Shown here: positions 53,592 to 62,354 of the stretch, one piece after another
How positions within the stretch are numbered: the stretch's first letter is position 1
Layout of the letters: each line of letters starts with the position of its first letter
Source: Streptomyces sp. NBC_00513
GTDB taxonomy: Bacteria; Actinomycetota; Actinomycetes; Streptomycetales; Streptomycetaceae
NCBI RefSeq assembly: GCF_041431415.1
Contig: NZ_CP107845.1
Span: 496,001-560,000 of the forward strand
Length of the DNA stretch: 64,000 nt
Direction: 5' to 3'
Made by a program: the position numbers and the translations under genes
The notes under the pieces: generated by a model
The model's input: the letters and a program-made list of their open reading frames with translations, nothing else
Databases searched by the model: none
What the model was told of the DNA's origin: nothing

Positions 53592-54803
53592 TCAGAAGGC
53601 GTACCGGATCCTCAGCCACGGGGCGTGGGCGGCGACGAGCGTGCGCATCGTCTCGACGGCCTCGGCCTTGACGCCGCCCCGGTAGCGGACGTTCAGGCTG
53701 CCGTTCTGGGAGCGCTTGGGCTGCTGGAGGTCCGGCCGCCACAGGGCCTCCTCGGCGCGCGGGTGCCAGCCGAGGTTGAGGTCGTGAAGGTCCTTGTTGT
53801 GCGTCAGCATGATCACCTCGGCGGCCGCCTGCTCCTTCACCGCACGGGGCAGCACGTCGTCCATGTGCCGCAGCAGGAGGGACCAGTCCCGCTCCCAGTC
53901 CGGGCGCAGGACGACGGGCGAGAGGTTGAAGTGGACCTCGTACCCCGCTTCGAGGAAGTCCCCGGCCGCGGCGATCCGGTCCCTCACCGGGCTGGTGCGG
54001 ATGTCGAGCAGTGTGGAGTCCTGCTGTGGCATGACGGAGAACCGCACCCTGGTACGGCCGCGCGGGTCCAGCAGGAGGAGGTCCGGGTTGACGAACTTGG
54101 TGGCGAAGGAGGCTTTGGCGGATGGCCGGCGCGCGAAGGCTCGGATCAGGTCGGCGACGTTGTCGCTGATCAGGGCGTCGACGGAGCAGTCGCTGTTCTC
54201 ACCGATGTCGTAGACCCAGGCGGTCGGGTCGCATTGGTTGGCCTCGGTCTTGGGGCCGAGGCGCGCCATGTGCCGGGAGAGGTGGGCGATGATGCGCTCG
54301 ATGTTGGTGAAGACGGTGAGCGGGTTGGCGTAGCCCTTGCGGCGCGGGACGTAGCAGTAGGCACAGGCCATGGCGCAGCCGTTTGCCGGGCCGGGGGCGA
54401 TCCAGTCCGCGGAGCGGCCGTTGGGCCGGGTGGTGAGCGTCTTCTTCTCCCCCAGGACCAGGGTCTCGCTCTTGATCCGGACCCAGCGGTCGACGTTCCC
54501 CGCGTTGCCGTGGAGCTCCGGGATCCCCCAGTGCGAGGCGACGGGAACGACTTCGGCATCGGGGAAGCGGGCGAGGATCTCCCTGCCGCGCGGGGAGGCG
54601 GCGGCAGCGGGCTCGGCGTGGACGGCCCGTACGGACAGCAGTCGGCGCGCGGCCGGGGAGTCGCGGAACAGCGGGCCGGCGTCCGCCGGACGGTGTCTCT
54701 CCTGACCCGTGTCGATGTCCTCCAGAGCGAACAGGGCGTCCGCGTCGTCCGGGTGCTCGTCCGGGTGCTCGTCCGGTCGGCCCGCGTGCGGTCGGGCGCC
54801 CAT
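53592..54803 (-). CDS. SPL-like radical SAM protein (Rv2578c family)
   Basis: From the ATG at 54801-54803, which follows GGAGA, the protein has 403 residues. The radical SAM cluster motif is CAMACAYCYV (CxxxCxxC), in a frame of motifs seen in the spore photoproduct lyase-like Rv2578c group (APGPANGCAMACAYCYVPRR, FVNPDLLLLDPRGRTRVRFS, VMPQQDSTLLDIRTSPVRDR). The N-terminal tail holds HPDEHPDEHPDD. It would use SAM and a 4Fe-4S cluster, perhaps on damaged DNA. It is followed upstream by an iron-sulfur photolyase gene 142 bp away, on the same strand. Confidence 0.85.
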   Translation of the reverse strand: MGARPHAGRPDEHPDEHPDDADALFALEDIDTGQERHRPADAGPLFRDSPAARRLLSVRAVHAEPAAAASPRGREILARFPDAEVVPVASHWGIPELHGNAGNVDRWVRIKSETLVLGEKKTLTTRPNGRSADWIAPGPANGCAMACAYCYVPRRKGYANPLTVFTNIERIIAHLSRHMARLGPKTEANQCDPTAWVYDIGENSDCSVDALISDNVADLIRAFARRPSAKASFATKFVNPDLLLLDPRGRTRVRFSVMPQQDSTLLDIRTSPVRDRIAAAGDFLEAGYEVHFNLSPVVLRPDWERDWSLLLRHMDDVLPRAVKEQAAAEVIMLTHNKDLHDLNLGWHPRAEEALWRPDLQQPKRSQNGSLNVRYRGGVKAEAVETMRTLVAAHAPWLRIRYAF

Positions 54804-54945
54804 GTGCGTCTCCTGCGGGATCTTCGCGGTCGGCCCCGTGAGGGCTGTGGGGAGGCGGGAGACCGGGCGACGTGCACCGGGACGACCCGCCTGACATTCC
54901 ACTGTAGGCGGCCCGGTGCGCCGGTGAGACACACCCGGGGCTTCC

Positions 54946-56448
54946 TCAGGGCGGGGCGTCCCCCGTGTCGCGGTGCGCCCGGATGACCTGCGCCACGTCG
55001 CCCAGCCGGTCCAGCCCGCGCACGGCCTGCGCCGTGCGCGGGTTGTCCGCCAACCGTGCGCGGTGCCGGTTCAGAAAGGACCAGTAGCCGACGGTGTAGG
55101 GGCAGGCCCGGTCTCCGGTACGGTCCGCGGGTCGGTACCGGCAGCCCCCGCACAGGTCGCTCATGCGGTGGATGTAGGCGCCGCCCGAGGTGTAGGGCTT
55201 GGTGGTCATCAGCCCGCCGTCCGCGTACTGCGACATGCCCACCACGTTGGGCAGCATCACCCAGTCGTATCCGTCGACGAAGCAGCGGTGGAACCAGTCC
55301 GTCACCTCGGCCGGGTCCCAGCCCTGTTGCAGGGCGTGGCTGCCGAGGATCATCAGCCGGGGGATGTGATGCGTCCACCCCGTGTCCCGGACCTGCGCCA
55401 GCACGGTGGACAGGCAGCGGGCCCCGAGCGCGTCCGCGTCCAGTTCCGTGAACCAGGTGGGCAGCGGCGCGGTGTGGCGCAGTTCGTTCCGGTGTCGGTA
55501 GTCCTCGCCGAGGTGCCAGTACAGGTTCCACACGTACTCGCGCCAGCCGCAGACCTGCCGGACGAACCCCTCCGCGCTGTTGAGCGGGACGTGTCCGGCC
55601 CGCCACGCGTCCTCGGCCCGGCTCACGCACTCCCACGGATCGAGGAGCCCGAGGTTGAGGGAGGAGGACAGCAGGCTGTGGCTCATCACGGGGTCGGCGG
55701 CCAGCATGGCGTCCTCGTGCGCGCCGAAGCCGGCGAGGCGGTGCGTGACGAAGTGGTCGAGCGCGGCCAGTGCCTCGCGGCGGCTCGCGGGAAAGAGCCG
55801 CGGGCCGTCGCGGCCCACGAAGGTGACGCCCTCCTCCCGTTCCCAGCGGTCCAGGTCTCGCCGGACTCCTTCGTCGATCTCGTCCTCGCGGGGGCGGTAC
55901 GGTGCCGGTGCGCCCAGGGTGGTCTCGCCGCGAGGTGGAGGTTCGCGGTTCTCGTGGTCCAGGTTCCACCGGCCGCCCGCCGGTCGGTCGCCGTCCATGA
56001 GGATGTCGTGGGTGCGCCGGGTGTGTTCGTAGAGGTTCTCCTGGAGCAGCCGCCCCTTCTGCCGTGCGGCCCACTCGCCGAACTCCCGGTGTCCGACGAG
56101 GAACCCGCGGGCGGGGTGGACGGTGACCTGCGGCAGCGAGTCCACCAGGGTGAGGGCGGCGCGGGAGGTGGGGTGGTGCACGGAGACGGGTGCGTCGCCC
56201 ACGGCCCGCGCGAGGCCTTCGCGATAGGTCTCCGCCTCGACGTACTGGGCGCTCCCGCCGAGGTCGGCCGCCCGGTGGCGCATGGCGCTGAGGACCAGAT
56301 GGGCCTTGGCCCGGTGGAACCGGCGCCGGCGGAAGACCGCCCGGGACTCGATCAGCAGCCACCGGGTGTTCCTCGGCGTCCCGCCGGCGGCGGTGGCGGT
56401 GAAGTGTGGGCCGAGCTGGTCGCCGAACAACCAGTGCACTGGACTCAT
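54946..56448 (-). CDS. iron-sulfur cryptochrome/photolyase (PhrB/FeS-BCP type)
   Basis: The protein of about 500 residues opens MSPVHWLFGDQLGPHF, like photolyase-related proteins. It has the FAD region LMILGSHALQQGWDPAEVTD, then CFVDGYDWVMLPNVVGMSQY, and ends its core with LCGGCRYRPADRTGDRACPY. The CxxC-x12-C spacing plus one earlier Cys is that of the 4Fe-4S site of Agrobacterium PhrB, from memory. It would repair (6-4) photoproducts with light. The reading frame continues upstream into an ABC-ATPase remnant. Confidence 0.9.
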   Translation of the reverse strand: MSPVHWLFGDQLGPHFTATAAGGTPRNTRWLLIESRAVFRRRRFHRAKAHLVLSAMRHRAADLGGSAQYVEAETYREGLARAVGDAPVSVHHPTSRAALTLVDSLPQVTVHPARGFLVGHREFGEWAARQKGRLLQENLYEHTRRTHDILMDGDRPAGGRWNLDHENREPPPRGETTLGAPAPYRPREDEIDEGVRRDLDRWEREEGVTFVGRDGPRLFPASRREALAALDHFVTHRLAGFGAHEDAMLAADPVMSHSLLSSSLNLGLLDPWECVSRAEDAWRAGHVPLNSAEGFVRQVCGWREYVWNLYWHLGEDYRHRNELRHTAPLPTWFTELDADALGARCLSTVLAQVRDTGWTHHIPRLMILGSHALQQGWDPAEVTDWFHRCFVDGYDWVMLPNVVGMSQYADGGLMTTKPYTSGGAYIHRMSDLCGGCRYRPADRTGDRACPYTVGYWSFLNRHRARLADNPRTAQAVRGLDRLGDVAQVIRAHRDTGDAPP

Positions 56449-56691
56449 GGCGGCATCCAACCAACTCGGCAGGAGCGCGGGACGGCTGACACGACCGCCC
56501 GCCCTCGCTCGGGTGCGCCTCAGTACGCCTGCGGCAAGGGACAGCAGAGTGGACTTGCCGGCCCCGTTGGGGCCGACCAGGGCGCATATGCGGCCGGTGG
56601 GGAGCCGTAAGGAGCAGTCCCGCAGGGCCCAGCCGCCGCGTCGATCCCGGCTGTCAAGAGGGGGCCTCGCGGCGACGTCAGGGCTGTGACA
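56449..56691 (-). pseudogene. 5' remnant of an ABC transporter ATPase
   Basis: The minus-strand frame that leads into the photolyase gene is open from a stop at 56692-56694. It encodes GWALRDCSLRLPTGRICALV, then GPNGAGKSTLLSLAAGVLRR, an ABC ATPase N-terminus with a perfect Walker A. No start codon exists in this frame upstream of the P loop, and everything after the first 60 residues of the ATPase (Q loop, LSGGQ signature, Walker B) is missing. It is a leftover, not a working gene. Confidence 0.75.
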
Positions 56692-56719
56692 TCAGGGGGG
56701 TGACGTCACGACTGCGACC

Positions 56720-57082
56720 TCACGGCTGCGACGTGACGTGGTCGATCACCCGCTTGAACTCCTCGGTGGGCGAGAAGTCCACGTACTCCACGTCCTCGAC
56801 CGCTTCCGGAGCGTGGCCCGGGGCCCAGTAGAAGGCCTCCCCTGCCGTGTAGTCCCGCGAGCCCTCCTTCGTGTGCATCCTGAGCGTGCCCTTGAGCAGA
56901 TAGCCCCAGTGGGGGCACTGGCACAGGTCGTCCGGCAGCCCCTTGAGCGCCGGAGCCATCTCCATCCCCTCGGAGAGGCGCATGAAGGCGACGGAGAAGC
57001 CACCGCCGATCTCCTGCGAGCGCAACTCCACGCCCTCGCCCGCGATGGCCACGGGGGCCTGGTCACGCGTGGTCGCCGTCAT
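56720..57082 (-). CDS. cupin domain protein, 120 aa
   Basis: The 120-residue protein is a single cupin barrel. The motif around CQCPHWGYLLKGTLRMHTKE is cupin box 1, and GEAFYWAPGHAPEAVEDVEY is box 2 with metal-binding His. It lacks a signal peptide. It is upstream of the photolyase block on the same strand. Substrate and metal are unknown; it may be a small-molecule sensor or an isomerase-like protein. Confidence 0.82.
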   Translation of the reverse strand: MTATTRDQAPVAIAGEGVELRSQEIGGGFSVAFMRLSEGMEMAPALKGLPDDLCQCPHWGYLLKGTLRMHTKEGSRDYTAGEAFYWAPGHAPEAVEDVEYVDFSPTEEFKRVIDHVTSQP

Positions 57083-57360
57083 GGTTCCTCCACGGCTTTC
57101 GGTCCCGCCGTCCCGAGAATTCCCGCCCGCTCCCAGTCTCCTCCGGCCTCGCCCGGCCTGCTCGGTGTGCGCCGCTCACGGGCCCGCCGGGCCGACGACA
57201 GTTCCGTCATGGCACCGATCAGTAGGGACGGGAATGTCCCCGCTCCTACCGAATCACTCCGACATCAGCTGTTTGTTCTGGATTCACGCGGTATGACTTC
57301 CCCATCATGGGAACGGGCTCGGGCTCTCCGGTCCCACCTCATCCGCCGGAAGGCTCCGCC

Positions 57361-57804
57361 ATGGCACTTGCCCACCGCCGCATCGCGCTCCTGCTCGCCG
57401 CGCTGTCCCTGTGTACCCTGCCGCTGGTCCAGTCCGCCCCGCGCGCCGAGGCCGCCGGGCCCCCGCACTGCGCCCCCGGCACGCTCCCCGTTCGCCCCGG
57501 CTCCCCGAACGGGGCCGCGCAGGGGCAGCTCGTCGCACTCCAGCCGGACACCGGCCCCCGAGCCGGCGGCACGCAGGTCACCCTTGTCGGCGCCAACCTC
57601 GCCCCCTACACCCGGGTGCTGTTCGGCACCGTGACACCCGACGGCTGCTTCACCGGCCGGGAAGCCACGGACGTGGTGGCGCTCAGTGACACCACCCTCA
57701 TCGCCGTCGCCCCCGAGTGGCCCGCGGCGGCCACCGTGTCCGTCTACGCGGCCACCCCCTGCGGGCGGCTCACCAACGCGCTCCCCTTCACCTACCTCGA
57801 CTGA
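57361..57804 (+). CDS. secreted IPT/TIG-domain protein, 147 aa
   Basis: ATG 57361 after GGAAGG opens a signal peptide (RRIALLLAALSLCTLPLVQS, then AEAAG). The mature part is one IPT/TIG immunoglobulin-like fold (LQPDTGPRAGGTQVTLVGAN, LAPYTRVLFGTV, then PEWPAAATVSVYAATPCG). It has two or three Cys that may pair. It would be free outside the cell or on the wall. No catalytic residue is visible. Confidence 0.8.
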   Translation: MALAHRRIALLLAALSLCTLPLVQSAPRAEAAGPPHCAPGTLPVRPGSPNGAAQGQLVALQPDTGPRAGGTQVTLVGANLAPYTRVLFGTVTPDGCFTGREATDVVALSDTTLIAVAPEWPAAATVSVYAATPCGRLTNALPFTYLD

Positions 57805-57837
57805 GCCCTCCCCCCACGCGTCCGCGATCGTGGGGTC

Positions 57838-60800
57838 TCAGCTCCCGCCCAGGACCGTGGCGTACGCCGCCTCCCCGACCTCCCGCTCCGGGTGGCGGCG
57901 CAGTTCGACGATGGCCGCACGGCAAGCGTCGGGCCAGTTCTGCCGGATGCCGAGGGCTCTGGCGAGGCCCAGGGCGAGGAGGCCTTCCACCACACCACCC
58001 CGGCCGCTCAGGACACGCACCGCGGCGAGCGCGGCGGCGGGATCGGCGAGCGGATCGCCGTATCGGTGTCCGTCCTCCAGCTCCTTGGCGACCCGTACCG
58101 CGAGGACGGGGCGACCCTCGACCGCAGCGGTCAACTCGGCGAGCGTAAGCAGTAGTTCGGGCTCGGCCGACTCCAGGTCGATCGCCCGCACGAGAAGAGC
58201 GGTACGGGCGGCGGTGACCGCCGGTTCGGGCGTCAGGCGCCGGGCCAGGACCGCGCACATCCGGCGGTCCCTGATCGACGAGCCGACGAGGGACTCCAGG
58301 CGACGGCGTGCCGGTAGATCCCCGCCGCGCCCGCCGCCCTCCGGCTCGCCGGCCGCGATCAGCGCGAGGAGCCGGTCCACGACGCCGCGCAGCAGACTGC
58401 CGGGCTCCACACCTCCGATCGGGTGCGGCAGTTCGGACTGGGCCAGTCCGGTGAGTGCCTGCCTCACCCCCGAGAGACTCAGTGGCGAGGCGAGGTCGGT
58501 GTAGACGTCCGCCAGCGTCGTACCGGCCGCAGGCGTGTACCGCGCCCAGTCACGGAGGCTGAACAGCGCCTGGTTTGCCGCCTGTTCCTCGGCCAGGAAG
58601 GGCAGTCCGGCGATGAGTTCCCCGTACCGCGGCCGGTGGGCGGGGGCCAGATCCGCCGGGTTCAGGTCCAGGAGCGTCCGCCTGGCCGAGTCCGGTCCGT
58701 CCGTGGCCGCCGACTCCAGCAGCGCCCACATCTCCTCGGCCGGCAGCAGCGTCGCGGCCAGGCCGACGACGGTGGCGTGGACGTCCGGATGGACGCCCGG
58801 GGTACGGCCCACCGCGGACAGCAGCGCGGTGGCGGCGCCGGGGGGCAGGTGGAGGGCGGCGAGTCGGGCGGCCGCCTTGCGGACGGTGACCTTCACCCCG
58901 CTTTCGCGGGTCAGGACGTCACGGAGCAGGGCGGCGATCCGCGTGGGTCGGGCATGGGCGGCGGCTCGGCCGGCCGCGGACCAGGCGGCCGCGGCCCGGT
59001 CGTCGCCGGCGTGTTCGAGCATGGTGCCGAGGGTCGAGGCCGGGTCGTCCGTGTGGGCGGCCGCGTCCAAGGCGGCTGCCGCCAGGACGGGTTCGGCAAG
59101 GCCGGCGGGGGCGGTGTACCGCTGGAGCAGGGCCCGCCCGTACTCCGGTACGGGGGCCACGGCACGGAGCAGTGCGGCGCGTTCGTCCAGACCCCGGCCG
59201 GGATCGGCGAGGGCGGCCTCGGCGAGCCGGACCGCGACCTGCTGTTGCCGGGGCAGCCACCGGTCGGCGTGTCGGAACGGGGGCAGGGGGCGGGGAGTTC
59301 CGGCCGTGGGGAACCGGCCGCCCGGGGGCGGGATGTCGGACAGCGCGAGGTCCAGCAGGTCGGTGCGCTCCGCGGCGAGGACGGCGAGGACGGGAGGGAG
59401 GAAGACCGCGGAGGGCTCTCGCGCCAGTAGTTCGGCCACGCGGTCGCCGCGGGTCTCCGGCGGGGCCAGCCAGGCCGCGGCGACCTTGCCGAAGTGCTCG
59501 TCCGGGCAGGTGCGCAGGGCCTGTTCGAGGCGGTCCCGGAGTTCCGGGATCCGGTGGGCGCGGCGTCCCCAGGACGTGACCAGCGCGAGCAGGGGTGCGA
59601 CGTCCCCGCAGACGGCGGCCCGGTCCAGCCGCGGGCCGAGTGCGTCCAGGACGGCGACGACCCCGCTGCCGCTCGGCTCGGTGCCCGGACTTCCGAGTTC
59701 CACCGTGCCGGTGTGTGCGGTCAGTGCCTCCACGAGGCGTACGGCCGTCTGCGGTGCGGCACCGCCGGCGGCGAGCAGGTTCACGGCCAGGGTCCGGATC
59801 TCGTCCCGGGTACCGGGCGAGCAGTCCCGTGCCCGCAGCGCGTCCAGGCACAGCCGTTCCATCGAGTCGGCCCCCGTGCCGCCCCCGGTGGGCGCGTCGA
59901 CACCGAGGGCCGCCGCGATCAGGGGTGTCGGCAGGCAGGCCAGGGCGGACAGAGCCTCCCCGCGTACGGGGTCGCGCTCGTTGGCCAGCCGACCCGCGGC
60001 CAGTGCGAGGATCTCCGCGATCTGCTCCGGATCATGGGTGTGGGCGGCGTTGACGACCAGCCGGTCCCAGATCGTCCCGCGCTCCTCGGCGTCACCCGTG
60101 CGCAGTGCGGCCAGGAGTTCGGGGCGGGCCTCGGCGGGCGGCAGCAGGGCGAGGTGGCCCTGGATCTCCCAGCTCGAACCGGGTTCGGCGCGGAGTCCTT
60201 CGAGCGCGGCACGGACCCGTGTGTACCGCTCGGCGGGCGGCAGCAGGCCGAGCACCCCCTCGTGCGCGCGGACGTTCGGGTACGTGTCGCCTGCGGCGAC
60301 GACCGCGTCCACGAACTCGGGTCGGCGCGCCGGTGGCACCGACCGCAGCAGAACGCCGAAGGCGTTCCGGTGGAACCACCGGGCGCCCAGCTTGGGCAGG
60401 GACGGCGGGTCCGCCGCCACCAACTGCTTCATGACCGCCCGGCCTGGTGTGCGTTCCCTCCGCGCGGCCCCCCGGTCGGCGGCGACGAGCCGACGCACGA
60501 CGCGCTCGGCGTCCACCGCGACGAGGTCGCCCAGCCGGTCGTGCACCGGACCGGGCAGATTGCCGGGGCCGTACCGCTCCAGCAGGTCCAACACCCGCTC
60601 CGGCGCGGCGGTCAGGGCGGCGGCGAGCGCGGCCGCGTGCCGCGTCCACCAGGCGTCGCGCAGCCACTCGGGGAGGTCGCCGAGTTCCCGTTCCGCGTGG
60701 TCGAGGACGGCGAGGGGGTGGCGGGTGGTCAGCGTGCCCCAGTCCTCGAACGCGAGCGCCCCGGCGAGTTCGGGCAGCAGTCGCGCGGTGAACTCCGTCG

Positions 60801-61254
60801 AACAGCCGGGCAGCAGGCGGGCCGCGTCCCGGTCGCCGTACTCGGTGCGCACCCGCGGCACCAGTCGCTCGGCGAGTTCGGGCCGCCGCCCGTCGCGCAG
60901 CAGTCGTGCGAGGTCGGCGCGGACCACGGCGGGCGCGTCGTCGTACGCGGCCTCGACCGCGGCGTCCGGTACGGGCAGCCGCCGGGCGCCGCGCAGCGCG
61001 TACCGGCGGACCACCGGGTCGGGGTCACCGAGCCGGTCCGCCAAGTGCCCCAGGTCTTCGCCGGTCAGCGCCGCCAGCGCGGCGAGGCGGCGCTCGTACG
61101 GACCGAGCGCATCCAGATCGGCGAGCAGGGGCCGCAGTTCGCCTCGGGCGGCCAGCCGGTGGGCGGTGACCGCTGTGGTCCGGAGTCGGGCGGCGTGGGG
61201 CAGGTTTTCGAGAACGGCGAGCAGGTCACCGGCAGTGGAGATCATCGCGGGCAT
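57838..61254 (-). CDS. giant HEAT-repeat protein, about 1138 aa
   Basis: The long protein is composed of helical HEAT-like units from residue 1 to the end (RLAALAALTGEDLGHLADRL, DPDPVVRRYALRGARRLPVP, then ILALAAGRLANERDPVRGEA). No P loop, nuclease or protease motif is seen. Starts at ATG 61254 or 61245 are more natural than 61314. I recognise it as a member of unnamed actinomycete HEAT proteins of similar length. It probably binds a large partner. It stands alone in its transcription unit. Confidence 0.82.
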   Translation of the reverse strand: MPAMISTAGDLLAVLENLPHAARLRTTAVTAHRLAARGELRPLLADLDALGPYERRLAALAALTGEDLGHLADRLGDPDPVVRRYALRGARRLPVPDAAVEAAYDDAPAVVRADLARLLRDGRRPELAERLVPRVRTEYGDRDAARLLPGCSTEFTARLLPELAGALAFEDWGTLTTRHPLAVLDHAERELGDLPEWLRDAWWTRHAAALAAALTAAPERVLDLLERYGPGNLPGPVHDRLGDLVAVDAERVVRRLVAADRGAARRERTPGRAVMKQLVAADPPSLPKLGARWFHRNAFGVLLRSVPPARRPEFVDAVVAAGDTYPNVRAHEGVLGLLPPAERYTRVRAALEGLRAEPGSSWEIQGHLALLPPAEARPELLAALRTGDAEERGTIWDRLVVNAAHTHDPEQIAEILALAAGRLANERDPVRGEALSALACLPTPLIAAALGVDAPTGGGTGADSMERLCLDALRARDCSPGTRDEIRTLAVNLLAAGGAAPQTAVRLVEALTAHTGTVELGSPGTEPSGSGVVAVLDALGPRLDRAAVCGDVAPLLALVTSWGRRAHRIPELRDRLEQALRTCPDEHFGKVAAAWLAPPETRGDRVAELLAREPSAVFLPPVLAVLAAERTDLLDLALSDIPPPGGRFPTAGTPRPLPPFRHADRWLPRQQQVAVRLAEAALADPGRGLDERAALLRAVAPVPEYGRALLQRYTAPAGLAEPVLAAAALDAAAHTDDPASTLGTMLEHAGDDRAAAAWSAAGRAAAHARPTRIAALLRDVLTRESGVKVTVRKAAARLAALHLPPGAATALLSAVGRTPGVHPDVHATVVGLAATLLPAEEMWALLESAATDGPDSARRTLLDLNPADLAPAHRPRYGELIAGLPFLAEEQAANQALFSLRDWARYTPAAGTTLADVYTDLASPLSLSGVRQALTGLAQSELPHPIGGVEPGSLLRGVVDRLLALIAAGEPEGGGRGGDLPARRRLESLVGSSIRDRRMCAVLARRLTPEPAVTAARTALLVRAIDLESAEPELLLTLAELTAAVEGRPVLAVRVAKELEDGHRYGDPLADPAAALAAVRVLSGRGGVVEGLLALGLARALGIRQNWPDACRAAIVELRRHPEREVGEAAYATVLGGS

Positions 61255-61476
61255 TGTGTCTGATGGAGTGACCGCGCCGCATGGATTTTCGATGCTCGCC
61301 GACGGATCCGCCAACGGGTCCGCCCGCTCCGAGCGGGTCGTGGCCGAGCGCGGTGAGCGGCCGGAGCGGGACCACCCGCAACAGCCGACGAATCCGAGGC
61401 CGATGGGCCGTGCTCCGGCGATGGAATCCGTGTGAGACGTGGCGGCAACCTCATCCGGCTTCGGCGTCCTACCCGC

Positions 61477-61575
61477 GTGAGGAGAACAATCGGAGTGATC
61501 GCGTTGGCGGCAGTGGTGGCTGCCCTGGGCATGACCGGGGTGGCGCGGGCGGACAGCCCGCGCGCCGGCCGGTGA
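61477..61575 (+). CDS. tiny secreted peptide, 32 aa
   Basis: GTG 61477 opens RRTIGVIALAAVVAALGMTG, then VARADSPRAGR and a TGA at 61573-61575. This is a full signal peptide with only about six residues after the likely cleavage site. It is either a microprotein or the truncated start of a secreted gene. A strong terminator follows at 61630. Confidence 0.35.
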   Translation: MRRTIGVIALAAVVAALGMTGVARADSPRAGR

Positions 61576-61629
61576 GGTCCTTCCGATCGTGAACGACCGC
61601 CCGCGTTCGTCGGCGGTGGTTCCGATCGA

Positions 61630-61669
61630 GTGCGTCCAGCCGGTGTCGGGCGGCGCCGGCTGGACGCAC
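61630..61669. terminator. 14-bp hairpin terminator
   Basis: GTGCGTCCAGCCGG (61630-61643) and CCGGCTGGACGCAC (61656-61669) pair perfectly around a 12-nt loop. The hairpin lies between the tiny rightward frame and the 3' end of the leftward PadR gene and may serve both. Confidence 0.75.
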
Positions 61670-61747
61670 AGGCGATGAGACGGTTGCGACGAGTAGCACG
61701 CGCCGGGCCGGCCGTACGCATGACACCCGCCACACCCCCCGCCGGTT

Positions 61748-62260
61748 TCAGCGGATCTGGCCGGCGGCCCACCGGGCCCATTCGCGGCGCATGGCGTTGA
61801 AGCGCAGGCCGTACTCCAGGGCGATCCTGCCGTTCACCGACAGCGGGTCGTCACCCCACTCGATGGAGTCGGCCAGCCGGCGCAGGGCCTCGTGCTCCTG
61901 TTCCGACATCTCCATCAGGCCGGTGAGGTAGTCCCGCGCCTGGTCGGGGGTGATCACGTCGAGGAAGAAGACCCGCAGCAGGATGTCGCTGCGGGTGTTG
62001 CGCTGCGGCGCGGTCCGGGTCAGCCAGTGGCGCAGCTCGACGAGGCCCTCGTCGGTGAGGGTGTACTCCTTGCGGCCTCGCGCGCCCGCCGCCGACACGG
62101 TGATCAGCCCGGCTTCGGCGAGCTTGGTCAGCTCCGTGTACATCTGGCTCTGGGTGGCGGGCCAGACGTTGGCCAGCGAGGTCTCGAAGCGCTTGAGCAG
62201 GTCGTACCCGCTGGCCGGGCGCTCTGACAGGAGTCCGAGAAGGGCGTGTCGAAGGCTCAT
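61748..62260 (-). CDS. PadR family transcriptional regulator
   Basis: The 170-residue protein has the PadR winged HTH (HALLGLLSERPASGYDLLKR, then TQSQMYTELTKLAEAGLITV, then ARGRKEYTLTDEGLVELRHW) and a C-terminal helical dimer domain. It is divergent from the 184-residue membrane protein and most likely represses it. Twin ACATGT-containing sites lie between. Confidence 0.92.
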   Translation of the reverse strand: MSLRHALLGLLSERPASGYDLLKRFETSLANVWPATQSQMYTELTKLAEAGLITVSAAGARGRKEYTLTDEGLVELRHWLTRTAPQRNTRSDILLRVFFLDVITPDQARDYLTGLMEMSEQEHEALRRLADSIEWGDDPLSVNGRIALEYGLRFNAMRREWARWAAGQIR

Positions 62261-62282
62261 TCCCCGAGCTTACATTCCAGTC

Positions 62283-62322
62283 TTGACATGTCGAGAGTAG
62301 ACCTTCTAGTTTTGACATGTCA
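62283..62322. promoter_or_regulatory. twin TTGACATGTC operator sites
   Basis: TTGACATGTC occurs at 62283-62292 and 62312-62321, and the second extends to the palindrome TGACATGTCA (62313-62322). They are 29 bp apart in the spacer between the PadR and membrane protein genes. The ATGT/ACAT halves fit PadR operators. Confidence 0.65.
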
Positions 62323-62354
62323 GAACAGGAATAACGAAGAGCCCGGGGGCTTCG

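Noticed and set aside
54170..56587. Long open frame of 805 codons on the minus strand over the photolyase
   Set aside because: It is a shifted frame of the photolyase and SPL-like genes, with Arg/Pro-rich sequence and no domain.
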